This document shows positions 1-10,874 of a stretch of 64,000 nucleotides of DNA, piece after piece (position 1 is the first letter of the stretch; every line of letters begins with the position of its first letter). The notes beneath the pieces are model-generated. The model saw only the letters and a list, made by a program, of their open reading frames with translations, did not search any database and had not been told where the DNA came from. The stretch is from Neopestalotiopsis rosae (Eukaryota; Ascomycota; Sordariomycetes; Amphisphaeriales; Sporocadaceae). The position numbers and the translations under genes were made by a program. The stretch is taken from assembly GCA_023078685.1 (NCBI GenBank), contig JALGAS010000001.1, positions 5,456,001 through 5,520,000 of the forward strand, in the 5' to 3' direction.

Positions 1-573
1 TCATTTTGGAAATTTCAGAAATGAACTGACAAAGGAGACGAAGATAAGTTGAGTTAAAGAAGTTACCATAAACGAAGTGGGTATCATCGCGGACTTACGA
101 ACTTCACAGCTCGGAGTAAACTCGTACGCGTAGGCATAAAGCGGGGCACGATACTAATACACTTCAACTAGGACTGTTTAATCAATTTCAAATGGATGAT
201 CAACGGCAACGGTGGTATTGTCGTTGAAGGAATCATGCGATTGACCATGGAACATTGTGTGAGCATAGCAAAGAGGTAGAGGTTGAACGGGAAATAGAGT
301 AGCTCAAAAGGAGGTATTTTCGAGGGCCATTAAATCTCCAACGGTTGTTTTTGAACTGGCTAATCCCCTTTGAGGTTGGCTTGCTTCATTGAAAACGCCC
401 CCTGCAGCCCAAAGAACTGGCCGGCTCAATAAGACGTGAAGCTCGATTTAGACTTTCTGCACGCATGTTTATTTCCGAGGCCCGATTCGTACCCTCACGG
501 ACTCTGCCAGCACTGGTCAACACAACTCTAGTCGCCAGTGAATTTAGCTACTCACTCACTTGTCCTCGTTTCC
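1..573. other. Intergenic / promoter of F-box gene
   Basis: No coding region, RNA gene or repeat was recognised here. The stretch is probably the upstream region of the F-box gene that starts at 574. Any gene to the left lies outside the window. Confidence 0.5.
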
Positions 574-2504
574 ATGACACTTTCTTTCCACTGTCAGATA
601 TGTAGCATGGACATGTCCACTGCGCGCATCCGCACGGCCGGTGAGCCGCCAAGCGCAGCATGGGACACACGTGGTATGAATTACGTGGGTTTCTCCCAGT
701 TCGTGGATTATAACGGAGACGCGTTCCAGGATCGCGAGTGTCGGCAGTGCACCACCGCAGATCGCACCCCGGCTGATATCGAGACTGCACTAGATCAGTC
801 CCGCTGGCCGGATCATGAGAGTGAGAATGACGGCGAGTGGCTGCCAGATTCGCATTACTGCAGCGACAACGAGGCTCTTGAATATGATTCAGAAGTCGAT
901 GGGTCCAGCATGTCAACGAAAAGCTCGTGCGAAATACATCATTGCAGCGACAGCGACAGTGATGCCCATGATGAGAGATATCCTCTCTCCGAGCTATATC
1001 AATCTCCGCCGCCCAAGCGGTTGCCGCGTGGAACTTGGCGCGATGGGTTCATCTATTATGGTGACGGGGTAGGCGTAAGAGTTTGGAAATCCGCTTTTGG
1101 AGGACTGACAGCTCCCCCAGAGCACGTTGCCTTCCCTTCATGTCAGAGCCTTCAAGGCATCAATGGAAACGTGTTGAGCGTGGCGCAGATGAAGAACTGC
1201 CGTAACCACCGTTTCCTTGTAGCAAGGCCTACGCAGCGGAAAGCAGAAGTTGACGACCAGCTTTTCGAAGCAAGCAGCCTATTTTGTCTAACAGGTGAGT
1301 CCAATGGCTCCTATGCGTTCATGCATCGGTACTTTTACCCGCCTCGCTATGGGCTGCGCGACATAACAGTCGCATGTGACATGTTGAACGAGCCGTGTGA
1401 TGTAAGATCTCCAGACCCCATCCGCCATTAAGCTCAACTTGCTTACTCCAGCAGACGTATGATGTATTATTTCCGCTCCCAGTGCACTCCTACTGTCTTG
1501 ATATGTATGCAAAAGTATCATACCGTCGATTTGGTCGGGTCGACCTAGATGGTATTTGGCACTGGCGTGAAATACAGAGTGATCCAGTCTCTTACGGCAT
1601 GGACGAGCTCATTCCCCTCCCACGACCGGAGATTGAACGCGGCCGTGAGCATATCGACCATCCTTGGTGTCATGTCCCCGGAGACGAGTGGATTGTTGCG
1701 AATCCGGTGGAGATCCCAGGGATTCTCACGGTTTTGGAAACATGCAAGTGCAGCAATGTTGCTGCGACTCAGACGCAGTCCCCCAAAGCCAAGATTTTGG
1801 TGCTTCCTGCCGAGCTTCTCGGCCACATCCTTTCCTTCCTCGACTTACCTGACCTTGATAGAGTGTCAGACACTTGCCGAAAACTCCGCAGTCATAGCAA
1901 TCAGTTCTTTGAAGCATCCATCATTCGGGACATGCCTTGGTTTTGGGAGCTGTTCGAACGCAACCACTATCCATCGTCACCTGATCGACCGGCTACGTGG
2001 GATCCATTGCTTCCGACAGGCCAAGCACCTCCGACGCTTCCACCCGATCTTGAAAGCGAAGAAGTTGAAGAGGCAATCTGGGAGCAAATAGTCGCTGATG
2101 ACCCAGAGATGGAAAAGGTTCGAGAGTTGGTCAAAGAGCACAACCGTTTGCGTCGAGAGAAAATCTTCGGGGAATATCGCGCAACTCAAGAGTCGTCACT
2201 TCTCGAATGGCAAAAGTTTCGTCGCAGTGTAGAAGAGTGGGTTTGTCACGTTCCCCATGGAGCCGTGCATGACAGGGACAATATGGACTGGACGCGAATG
2301 TGGCGACTATTCAATCCTGCAACAACGAAATCACCAGGTGTAAAAAACCGAGCGCGTATTTGGAGCCATTGCGAACATATCCTCGATTCAGTCGCCCGAG
2401 CGCGCGAGCTGGGCGAGATCGATTCTAAGCATGAAGCTCTACGTGCGAAGTTATCGGATCCTTCGCTTTGGGGGTATACACCACAAGAATCCAACTATGA
2501 CTGA
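574..2504 (+). CDS. F-box protein, two exons
   Basis: Predicted exons are 574-1401 and 1452-2504 (626 aa). The 50-bp intron has donor GTAAGA and acceptor CAG and keeps phase 0, joining an N-terminal half ending NEPCD to a second half starting QTYDV. The F-box lies near residues 390-440, with the motif LPAELLGHILSFLDLPDL. It is followed by a WFWELF segment common in fungal F-box proteins. The N-terminus has a CQIC motif and further Cys residues (ECRQC) that could bind metal, followed by an acidic Ser/Asp-rich stretch. The open frame extends upstream to 538 only through GTG, so ATG 574 is chosen. By family knowledge the F-box recruits substrates to an SCF ubiquitin ligase through Skp1; the substrate is unknown. 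Filamentous fungi have many lineage-specific members, which fits the accessory neighbourhood. Confidence 0.85.
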
Positions 2505-2981
2505 CCGCTTGGTAAGTGTCCACTACCTAGCTAGTTGCAAGTCTCCAGAGTTATCATGCATAATCCGCCACAGTTCGGTTCATTCCTCCTTGATCCAAAT
2601 CATCCCTGATGGGACGGTCCGTGTTAAAACCTGCTATGCGAGTTCAAGAAAACAAAAACAGAGGATAGACTGACCAGGGCAATGATTAGCAACTAAGGCT
2701 AGCACGTGAGCGAATGCAGCTTCAGGGTCGGTCTGACCTATTAATAGCATCAGTCTATCAGATGCATAACAGGGGTCCACCTCAGGCTGCCCATACAATT
2801 GCGCAGACAAGAAATTCCCAGCAATAACCACTTCAGCAATCGCCATGCAGACCTTTGAGGAGTGCAAGGCAACTGAAGGCATACCACATCCGCCGAGGTG
2901 TTGCACAGGTTGAGCTTCTTGTACGCCAGACCTCATCACGCATTTGCCCGATTCTCTGTAACATCTCAAGCCATACCAGAA
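2505..2981. other. Intergenic, F-box gene to DUF3176 gene
   Basis: About 480 bp between two plus-strand genes. Nothing recognisable was seen; it presumably holds the F-box 3' UTR and the promoter of the next gene. The next open frame reaches back to 2898 only with a GTG start. Confidence 0.4.
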
Positions 2982-5237
2982 ATGGCAACGCCTTCATCCT
3001 TCGAGATGTCTGCGCTTCCCGCATATCCACACAGCATGTTATTGTCGCCTCATGAAGCCTCAGAAGCCTACCGGGCAGATATGAGACCAGATCCTGGTTT
3101 CATTGCGGACAGTTCATCACGAACACACTTGGTCACACCACTTGAAGGCGGAGAGGGAGATAACCTGCAATCACATCCGCTTCAGCCAGCTCAGGATGTG
3201 CGCTCGACGGAGCCATATCAACGCTCATTGGAGCTGCGGTACTGGATCTGGGAGGCTATCAATGCAGTACTGCTCATTGCCATGATAGTTGCTGTCGTGG
3301 TAACTCTACGGATACACGATGGTCAGCCGGCCCCGCAATGGCCATTATCCATCACCATCAACGCACTGGTGTCCATTTATGCCTTTGTCTTCAAGGCAAG
3401 CATGGCGTTTCTACTCTCCTCATGCATAAGTCAATTTCAGTGGAGCTGGTATCGCTCTCCGCGTCCGCTTGGAGACCTGGCACTTTATGCGAATGCGGAG
3501 AGAGGTCCTATGGGCTCTTTCCTCTGGCTGTGCTCGCATCATTTCCGGCACCCAGCTGTCACGATGGCAGCTATCATCACCATAGCCGGCATTGCGATAG
3601 ACCCATTCTTTCAGCAGCTTGTGCAGTCTCAAACCTGCAGTGCGCCGGTCTTGGGAGGAGACCAGCCGTCTATATCACGTACAAATTATCTCGAAGTCCA
3701 AGATCTGCCAGACACTTTGCAACCAGCGGTCATCTCTGGATTTTATCAAGCGCAAAACCTCTCCGACGTCAATTGTTCCACCGGCAACTGTACGTTTGGT
3801 ACCCAGTATGATACACTTGGGTTCTGTAGCCAGTGCGACGACGTCTCGGATGACGTTATCATCGAGGAGAGCTGTTTGGTAGAAAATTTCGACTCTGACA
3901 CTATAAAAGCTGGGGCATGTGACGTGTCATCTGTTGATAACCTGACTGTATCATATAATATCACGACAACGTCAGGGCCATTCTCAGCCAACTTCTACTA
4001 TCACACCTACAACTTGACAACTGTTAATGGTCTATACCAATTTGACTCACCCACGGTCTTCTCTGCCCTTGGAGAATGGCGCAATGTTGAAGTAATGCCA
4101 TATAATGTGTCAACAACAGTCCACCAGGGCGTTCACGTGGGCGTCATCTTTCCAAAGGCCGATACTGCCGTATATGGAAAGGAACCTGCCGATTGGGACA
4201 AGGATTTGACAGGGTGCAGTGATGCTCAGACCAACAACACATGGTATTGCCGTGGCTATGGCGCTGCAAGCTGCCTGCTTCAGCCGTGCGTTCGTACCTA
4301 CACCGCATCCGTTGATGCAGGCCAGGTGGTCGAGGCAATGATCGATCGGTCCGATCCAGCCCTTGTTTGGGGATATGCCGAAGTGGCGCATAATACGACG
4401 GACGGCGGTATCGTGGTTGCCAAGGATATTTGGGGGCTTGTTGACAAGACCTGCATCAACGATGACGAGCACCAGCAGCTGGCGGCAGCGGGTTATGAAC
4501 TGAGCGGTGACAAACGCTGGCTGGGCTACAATATCACATTCGATCCAGCGGGTATGAGCTCAGACGATGGCCTAACATTTCCAGGATCCCTGCTCACACA
4601 TAAATGTCTCTATCTGATCGACGCGAACTTTGTCAACAATCTATGGACTCAACTGCTGGGAAACGCGCTGCTGGGCAATGTTCAACGGGATGAGAGCTCA
4701 CAGAAACACTCGACCACTCCAAATAACGTGAATCTCTTCACCGGCCCCCAAGAGATGCTCTACCTGTTCAACTCTGGCAACATCAATATGACGGGGATCG
4801 ACTCGGTATACAGCAACCTGGCTCAAGCCCTGACGCTTTGGGTTCGCGCAAACGGCCAAGCAGATTTCAGCGAGCGCGCCGTCGGCGAGGCCTTTCAATT
4901 CGTCAGCTGCACTGAGGTCAACTGGCCATGGCTGGCATTACCCGCCGCGCTGGCTTTGCTGACTTTGATGGTCCTGATACTTGCGGTGGCGACGACGGCC
5001 TGGCAGGGACTGCCGGGGTGGAAGGCGTCTCCGCTTGCTTTCCTCTTCCATACCCCAGCCGGGCCTGACTGGATCGATGTCAGTCTCGTGGCTCCGGCTC
5101 GCCGCCAAGATAAGAGTTATGATCTTGGGACGGAAACTGGGTTGAAGAAGTTGGCCAATAGGATATGGGTGGCTTTGTCGTACGAAAATGAGGGTCCTAG
5201 ACTGCGACAAGTCGGAGCGCGAACGAAGGGGTTCTAA
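2982..5237 (+). CDS. DUF3176-family membrane protein
   Basis: Single exon, 751 aa from ATG 2982. The extension to 2898 would need GTG and is not used. After a polar N-terminus come three hydrophobic segments: a helix after the YWIWEAIN motif, a second in SITINALVSIYAFVFKA, and a third after SHHFRHPAV. The motifs QFQWSWYRSPRPL and IDPFFQQLV are typical of fungal DUF3176 proteins. A large loop of about 450 residues follows, with N-glycosylation sequons and paired cysteines (for example NCSTGNCTFG), then a final transmembrane helix near residues 660-685 and a short cytosolic tail. This suggests a plasma-membrane protein with a large extracytoplasmic domain. The molecular function of the family is unknown and nothing here resolves it. 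The family is expanded in Sordariomycetes and often lies near HET genes, as here. Confidence 0.85.
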   Translation: MATPSSFEMSALPAYPHSMLLSPHEASEAYRADMRPDPGFIADSSSRTHLVTPLEGGEGDNLQSHPLQPAQDVRSTEPYQRSLELRYWIWEAINAVLLIAMIVAVVVTLRIHDGQPAPQWPLSITINALVSIYAFVFKASMAFLLSSCISQFQWSWYRSPRPLGDLALYANAERGPMGSFLWLCSHHFRHPAVTMAAIITIAGIAIDPFFQQLVQSQTCSAPVLGGDQPSISRTNYLEVQDLPDTLQPAVISGFYQAQNLSDVNCSTGNCTFGTQYDTLGFCSQCDDVSDDVIIEESCLVENFDSDTIKAGACDVSSVDNLTVSYNITTTSGPFSANFYYHTYNLTTVNGLYQFDSPTVFSALGEWRNVEVMPYNVSTTVHQGVHVGVIFPKADTAVYGKEPADWDKDLTGCSDAQTNNTWYCRGYGAASCLLQPCVRTYTASVDAGQVVEAMIDRSDPALVWGYAEVAHNTTDGGIVVAKDIWGLVDKTCINDDEHQQLAAAGYELSGDKRWLGYNITFDPAGMSSDDGLTFPGSLLTHKCLYLIDANFVNNLWTQLLGNALLGNVQRDESSQKHSTTPNNVNLFTGPQEMLYLFNSGNINMTGIDSVYSNLAQALTLWVRANGQADFSERAVGEAFQFVSCTEVNWPWLALPAALALLTLMVLILAVATTAWQGLPGWKASPLAFLFHTPAGPDWIDVSLVAPARRQDKSYDLGTETGLKKLANRIWVALSYENEGPRLRQVGARTKGF

Positions 5238-6056
5238 GCATTGCTTTGGTGATGGGCCATTGAGTCTGCGTCGATCTATCAAGTCCGCGGGAGCGCAGCT
5301 GCTCAAACGCTTCTCACGCATAATCAACTTCGTAACGGGTTCAATGAAGAACAATTGAGCGGCGTGGCGAGCGCAAAAGCACTACTAAGGTGTTGAGAAG
5401 AGCTCCTATTGGCAACTAGACAAGCGTTTGCATATATAAGTAAGACTTCCGTAAGAACTACAAAATCTGTACATTATTTCAACTTCGGAGATGATATGAT
5501 GAAAATGGTCGTTGGATATGAAGAAACCAAAGACAGATACAGTGTTAAGTAGGAAGTTGATTGGCTAGAAGTAGATTCCGTCAGAGTAAGCATAGGAGGG
5601 TTATAGTTGATATCAATGTCCCATTCGTTATACATTTATGCACTTTCTTGCCAAGAATTCAGGTCTGGAAGTCTACAAACATCAAAATAGGTAGGTGGCT
5701 AGGCAAGGTCTTGATTGGTTAAATTCTATAGAGTCGTCGTCTGCAATGCATCAGTACCTAGCCGTTGACATCACGAGTCCAGCAAGGGGCCGCGCTCTGC
5801 GCCACCCAACACGGGCTCATTCGGACCCCAAAAACATTTCTTCTTTACATTCGAGTATGAATCGCTATGTCGTCGGGCGACATGCAGATGCGCATGTTGC
5901 ATTCGCTGCCTGATAACCCCGCACGATCAAAGCGAGCCTCGTCGCAGCATAATGAAGAAGATACTTAACTTCGTGGCAGACGGGGAAGACTAGTTACATG
6001 AGCTAGTTGGTTACGCAACTAATCATTGTTTCACGGCTGTGTACTATTGTCATGCT
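5238..6056. other. Intergenic, DUF3176 gene to NLR gene
   Basis: About 820 bp, moderately AT-rich. No coding exon, RNA gene or repeat was recognised. It presumably holds the 3' UTR of the DUF3176 gene and the promoter of the NLR gene. Confidence 0.4.
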
Positions 6057-9048
6057 ATGCGTCTCCTGAAGTTCCGTCAAGATGGGACTCTCGCCTTTAC
6101 CCACGACATCACCAGTGACATACCACCGTACGCTGTTCTTTCTCACACGTGGGGCGACGATGGCGACGAAGTCATTTTCGAAGATATCCTATCGGATACC
6201 TGGAAACACAAGAAAGGGTATAAGAAAATAGAGTTTTGTGGGCGTCAAGCAGCATCCGACGGCCTGCACTACTTTTGGGTTGACACATGTTGTATCAATA
6301 AATCAAACAGCACAGAGCTCAATGAGGCTATCAACTCAATGTTCCGATGGTATCAAAATTCGACGAAATGTTACGTCTATCTATCAGATGTACCGAGTAG
6401 TAAAAATGGCCAGGATAATCACTTTCGCACCAGCAGATGGCATACTCGAGGCTGGACACTTCAGGAGCTGCTGGCCCCAGCATCGGTAGAATTCTTTACC
6501 TGTGACGGCCAACTACTAGGCGACAAGACTTCCCTGGCTCAAGAGCTCCAAGAAATTACAGGCATCCCGAATAGCGTACTCCGCGGAGATCTATTGTCAA
6601 AGTACAGCATAAATGAGCGGTTGGCATGGGCGGAAGGGCGTCAAACCAAGCGTGGAGAAGACAGAGCTTATTCCCTATTCGGACTGTTTGGTATTTACCT
6701 TCCTCTGATATATGGAGAGAGTAGGCTAGAGGCTTTTAGAAGACTCATGGAAGAAATCCAAAAGAGGCAAGGTGGCCCAAGACGAGACTCTTTTGGTCCC
6801 GAACGACCTATCATAGGTGAGCTTCAACGATCCCATCCATATCGATCCAGACTGGGAGCTATCGCATTGACTTTTCACTACAACTAGCGACAAAAGATCC
6901 GGGATGGATTGTGCCATTTGGCCGCAACAAAAACTTCATAGGTCGGGAAGCTGAACTGGCACATCTTCTCAAAGTCAGTCAGCCCAACGCCGACAGAGAC
7001 GACTGTCAGCGAACCGTCATTCACGGGCTAGGAGGCACAGGCAAAACACAACTTGCGTTAGAACTTGCATATCGCCTACGTTCTGTTCAGCCTGACTGCT
7101 CTGTGTTTTGGGTTCCTGCAATTGACGCTGCGGGCTTTGACAACGCGTACCGAGCGATAGCCAGACATCTTCGACTCAGAAGAGCTGACGATGAGAATGT
7201 CAATATACGGAACTTGGTCAAAGATGCTCTGAGTCTAGAGAGCTCTGGATCTTGGCTGTTGGTCATCGACAACGCAGATGATTTGAACCTGCTCTTTGGT
7301 GAAGCAAACCTCCTCGAGTCCATGCCTTTCAGTCGGAAAGGCTCCATATTGGTCACAACACGCAACTACGAGGTCACAGTCAGGCTTGGTGCTCTCAAGA
7401 GACATAGAGTCGTCCTGGGTTCTTTGGGAGATGCAGAAGCGCTGGCATTATTACAGAAAGATCTCGACCAAGGACAAACGAGCGACCTTGCAAGCACAGC
7501 AGATTTACTCAAATTCTTAGAGAACCTGCCATTAGCTATTAAGCAAGCGTCTGCATATATGAGCAAGACTTGCATTACGACCACGAAGTATCTTCATTAC
7601 TGCCAGCCCGGAGATGGCACTTTTATCCGATTGCTCGGCACAGACTTTGAGGACCGCGGCAGATACAGAACATCCGAAAACCCCGTTATCACCACTTGGC
7701 TGATCTCCTTTGAGCATGTCATACGTGAGAAGCCACTCGCAGAGGCATATTTGCGTTTCTTCAGTCTGTTATCGGAAAGGATCATTCCACGATTTTTGCT
7801 TCCGTATGGCGGCGAAGGTTTAGATGCAGAAGAAACGATCGGTGCCCTCAAAGGGTATGCTATCATCAATGAGCACATGGATTCCGCCTTCTTCGACATA
7901 CACAGACTGGTCCGACTCGCTATACGCAACTGGATGAGAGCCAAGGGTCAATGGCACATATGTGTGCTTGAAGTGATGCAACGGCTCGCAGAAGTCTACC
8001 CTCTTCCTGACCACGCGACAAGAGATCTCTGGATAAGTCTTCTACCGCATATTCATACGGCTTTGGCTTTTCGTGCAGACTTCAACGATAAAAAGACACT
8101 ATCAGAGCTCATCTTTAAAGCAGCTGAAAGCGATCACATTCTCGGTCAATACGCGACAGCTGAGAAACTGCATCAAGAGGCTCTTGAGATAAGAGAGAGA
8201 CTGCTAGGAGAAGATCACCTCGACACATTGTTGAGCATGGATCATCTCGCTTGCGTTCTCTGTACGCAAGGAAAACTTACCGAAGCTCTCGAGCTGCACA
8301 AGGCTGTTTTGGCTAAAAACTGACTGTACTGGGAGATGACCACTCTCGAACGCTACAGGTTAGGAACAACCTCGGCATTACTTACCAGCGTTTAGGGCAG
8401 TACAAACAGGCCGAGCGAATGCATCGCGCGACTCTATTGAAGATGGAGGCCATCCTGGGCGACAAGCATCCAAGCACACTCTGGAGCATGGAAAATGTTG
8501 CCTACTGTCTTCGAAAAGCAGGAGACTACGAGGAAGCCGAAAAGCTACAGCGAAAGACCCTCGAAGTTATGATAGAAGTACACGGTATCAATCATCCCAG
8601 CAGCATCCAGATCATGAACGACGTGTCATCGACGCTGTCAAAAAGGGAAAAATACAGCGAAGCCGAAGGCCTCTTGCGGACAGTCATTTCGCTCCTCGAA
8701 GAGGTGCGCGGGCCCGATCATCCCAAGACAATCAAAAGCAGAGACAACCTGGCCAGTGTTCTAAACAAAATGTGCAGATTCGAAGAATCTGAAGAAATGC
8801 ACCGTGCAGCGCTGGCTTCATCGTTGGCTACCCTTGGTACCGAGCATGTGCAGACGCTCAAGTGCATGTTCAAGCTTGGGATCAATCTTCATAGCCAGGC
8901 CAGGGACGATGAGGCCGAGGAGATGCTGCGTCAAGCTTTTGAGTCGTCCACGAGACGATTGGGACGCGACCACCCCGATACACGTATGGCTGCTGACCAA
9001 CTTCGTCTCGTTCTACAAAATCAAGGCAAGAATATGGTAATTGAGTGA
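6057..9048 (+). CDS. HET-NB-ARC-TPR NLR, frameshifted in the TPR region
   Basis: Exon 1 is 6057-6816. The intron 6817-6896 (GTGAGC...AAAAG, phase 1) is followed by exon 2 from 6897. Residues 1-225 form a HET domain (PYAVLSHTWG, FWVDTCCIN, RGWTLQELLAP, RAYSLFGLFG). Next comes an NB-ARC ATPase: P-loop GLGGTGKT at residues 297-304, Walker B WLLVIDNADD at 373-382, sensor ILVTTRN and the NLPLA motif. The C-terminus has kinesin-light-chain-type TPRs with about 42-residue spacing. Frame 1 stops at TGA 8321-8323 (728 aa), but the TPR pattern continues uninterrupted in the -1 frame from 8317 to 9048. One extra A in the A5 run at 8315-8319 would join the two into about 970 aa. By family knowledge these STAND proteins act in fungal nonself recognition and cell death, with HET as the effector. 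The break could be a real mutation, a sequencing error or frameshifting. Confidence 0.88.
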
Positions 9049-10874
9049 AAGGAGTATTGTGAGAACATCCTTGACATAAAGATATGAATTTCTTCCATCT
9101 TTAAGAGAAAGCCAGGTTCATAAACTCCACAAGCGGTCTGAGTTGTCTCCTCCGCTTTATCTCTTGCTTGTATCAGCACGTCAAGCCGAAGCAGTTGGAC
9201 GACGTCGGAAGTTCCGGAAGACCAGACGATACCAGGGAATCGGTCGCTAATTTGACCACTGTGGTTGGATGCTCTCGTCATTCCACAGCTCCCCGCGAGT
9301 TCATCGACTCGCGGCAAACATTGGCCGAACGATTAAGGACGTGTATCCCAGATCCTCGTCTAGCCTAAGAAAGGTGCATTTCAGTCGTATCCGTCATTTG
9401 CATGTTCTGCATTTTGCTCAGCAACCAAAGCAACAAAACGCTTTTCTTTTTTCCCCTGATGCATCTCTAGAGCTCGGATAGAGAGGGAATATCCGAGAGG
9501 GTTTGCAGGCGATTAAATCCCGAGCTCCGCGCATGCAGGTGGTTTTTTTCTTTCCCTGCAGGAGGAGGACTGGGATAGAGTTTCGCTTGGCTTGCCGCCC
9601 GATCATCGTCCCGTCTCCCTCCTCGTCTCTTCTTGCTTTGACCGCTTTCAACGATTCGTAGACGGGAACGAACTCTTTGACCTTTGGTTATGTTGGCGGC
9701 AAAATTAGCAATTGCGACGCTGAAAAAGCTGGGGACAGTACCGTGGAGTTGTCACAGTCCTGCCACAACTGAGCGTTATCCGACGACTGCCATCGCTCAC
9801 GGACTCCTCCCCCCGCAACCCGGATGATTGCGTGCAGAACAGCACAAGGGTATAAAAAAGGAACGAGCCGTGTGGCACGGTCCCTAGTGTTGTAATATAG
9901 TAGAGTGTGACAATCGCGGCTCGCTTCAAGAGGTTTTTGGAGTGGCGCCCGGGATTTCTGGTGCCCGAACCGCCCGCGACTTCTTTTCAGCCCTGCTTCG
10001 ATACACTCTGTCCGATGTTGTGTTCCCCGAAACTTGACCCCATCTCATTGTTTTTTGCGTCTCTTATTGAGTATCACCAGAAATGAACCTAGCCTACTCA
10101 ATTTGATGCAGAGAGGTGACGATGGAATTTCTGTTTCTCTTGTTGTTTTCATGTGCCGTCTTTGATTGCATGAATGCAGCAGACCTGAGCCATTATCATG
10201 TAAACTCTAGAGCATAATACCTCTTTTCAGAGCGAGAAGAAGACAAGATTCATAGTTCAAACCACTGGGAAGCAAGTTTGAGTGACAGATGCAGGTTCAT
10301 ATACATTGTGCATATAGCCAATAATGTGCCACAAGTATGCCGTGCCGTCTTCGATGCAGTTGATTCATCCTTGATCCCTCCTCTTCTTGGTTCTTTTCGA
10401 AGTCTTCATCAGCCATGAATAAGCGTGTTAATTGTTGTTTTCGCGTCGTTTAAGGTTTCAAGGGACTGCTCATTGCTCCCAAAAAGTGCCCTTTATGTGC
10501 CCAAGCCCACCAAATCCAGCCCTCTGACTTCCTGTCAGCAGTCCGAGGGACGTGTTCTTTGCCGCCTATTCTTGCTACACCATATGAATCACTTGAGTCG
10601 TAAAAGTGTCGGAACAATCTGCCAAAACTCCTCTTTGATAACAGATTTGAGTGGTTTTCTTGCGCACTGAGGATGAGAGCTGCTCACCTCTACTTTACCA
10701 ATATTCGTGCATACTTACAAGAAAAATACGCTCTATCAACTCGAGAGATTGAGAGGAGGACTGACCTCAAGCAACGTCGGCTTTTCGAGTGTTTTATTTC
10801 CTCTTCATGATCCGATACCAGCAATTTGGAAGCAGGTGTTCTGGCGGCGGACGTCGCCTCACTCGCTATTCGAC
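9049..10874. other. Intergenic, NLR gene to receptor gene; possible LTR remnant
   Basis: About 1.8 kb without a supportable gene. It holds a hairpin, CTCGGATA with its inverted copy TATCCGAG at 9473-9497, a TATAAAAAA box at 9851-9859, and two primer-binding-site-like strings near 9943-9975, described separately. The remainder to 10874 is taken as the upstream region of the receptor gene. Confidence 0.4.
9690..9985 (+). repeat. Possible LTR-retrotransposon remnant
   Basis: The stretch begins TGTTGGCGGC, has a TATA box at 9851-9859, and ends in TGGCGCCCGGGATTTC followed at once by TGGTGCCCGAACC. Both strings resemble primer-binding sites complementary to tRNA 3' ends (TGG plus acceptor sequence). 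That order, LTR-like promoter then primer-binding site, fits the 5' end of an LTR element. There is no clear CA terminus, no target-site duplication and no gag/pol frame downstream. It could equally be an ordinary promoter. Confidence 0.2.
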
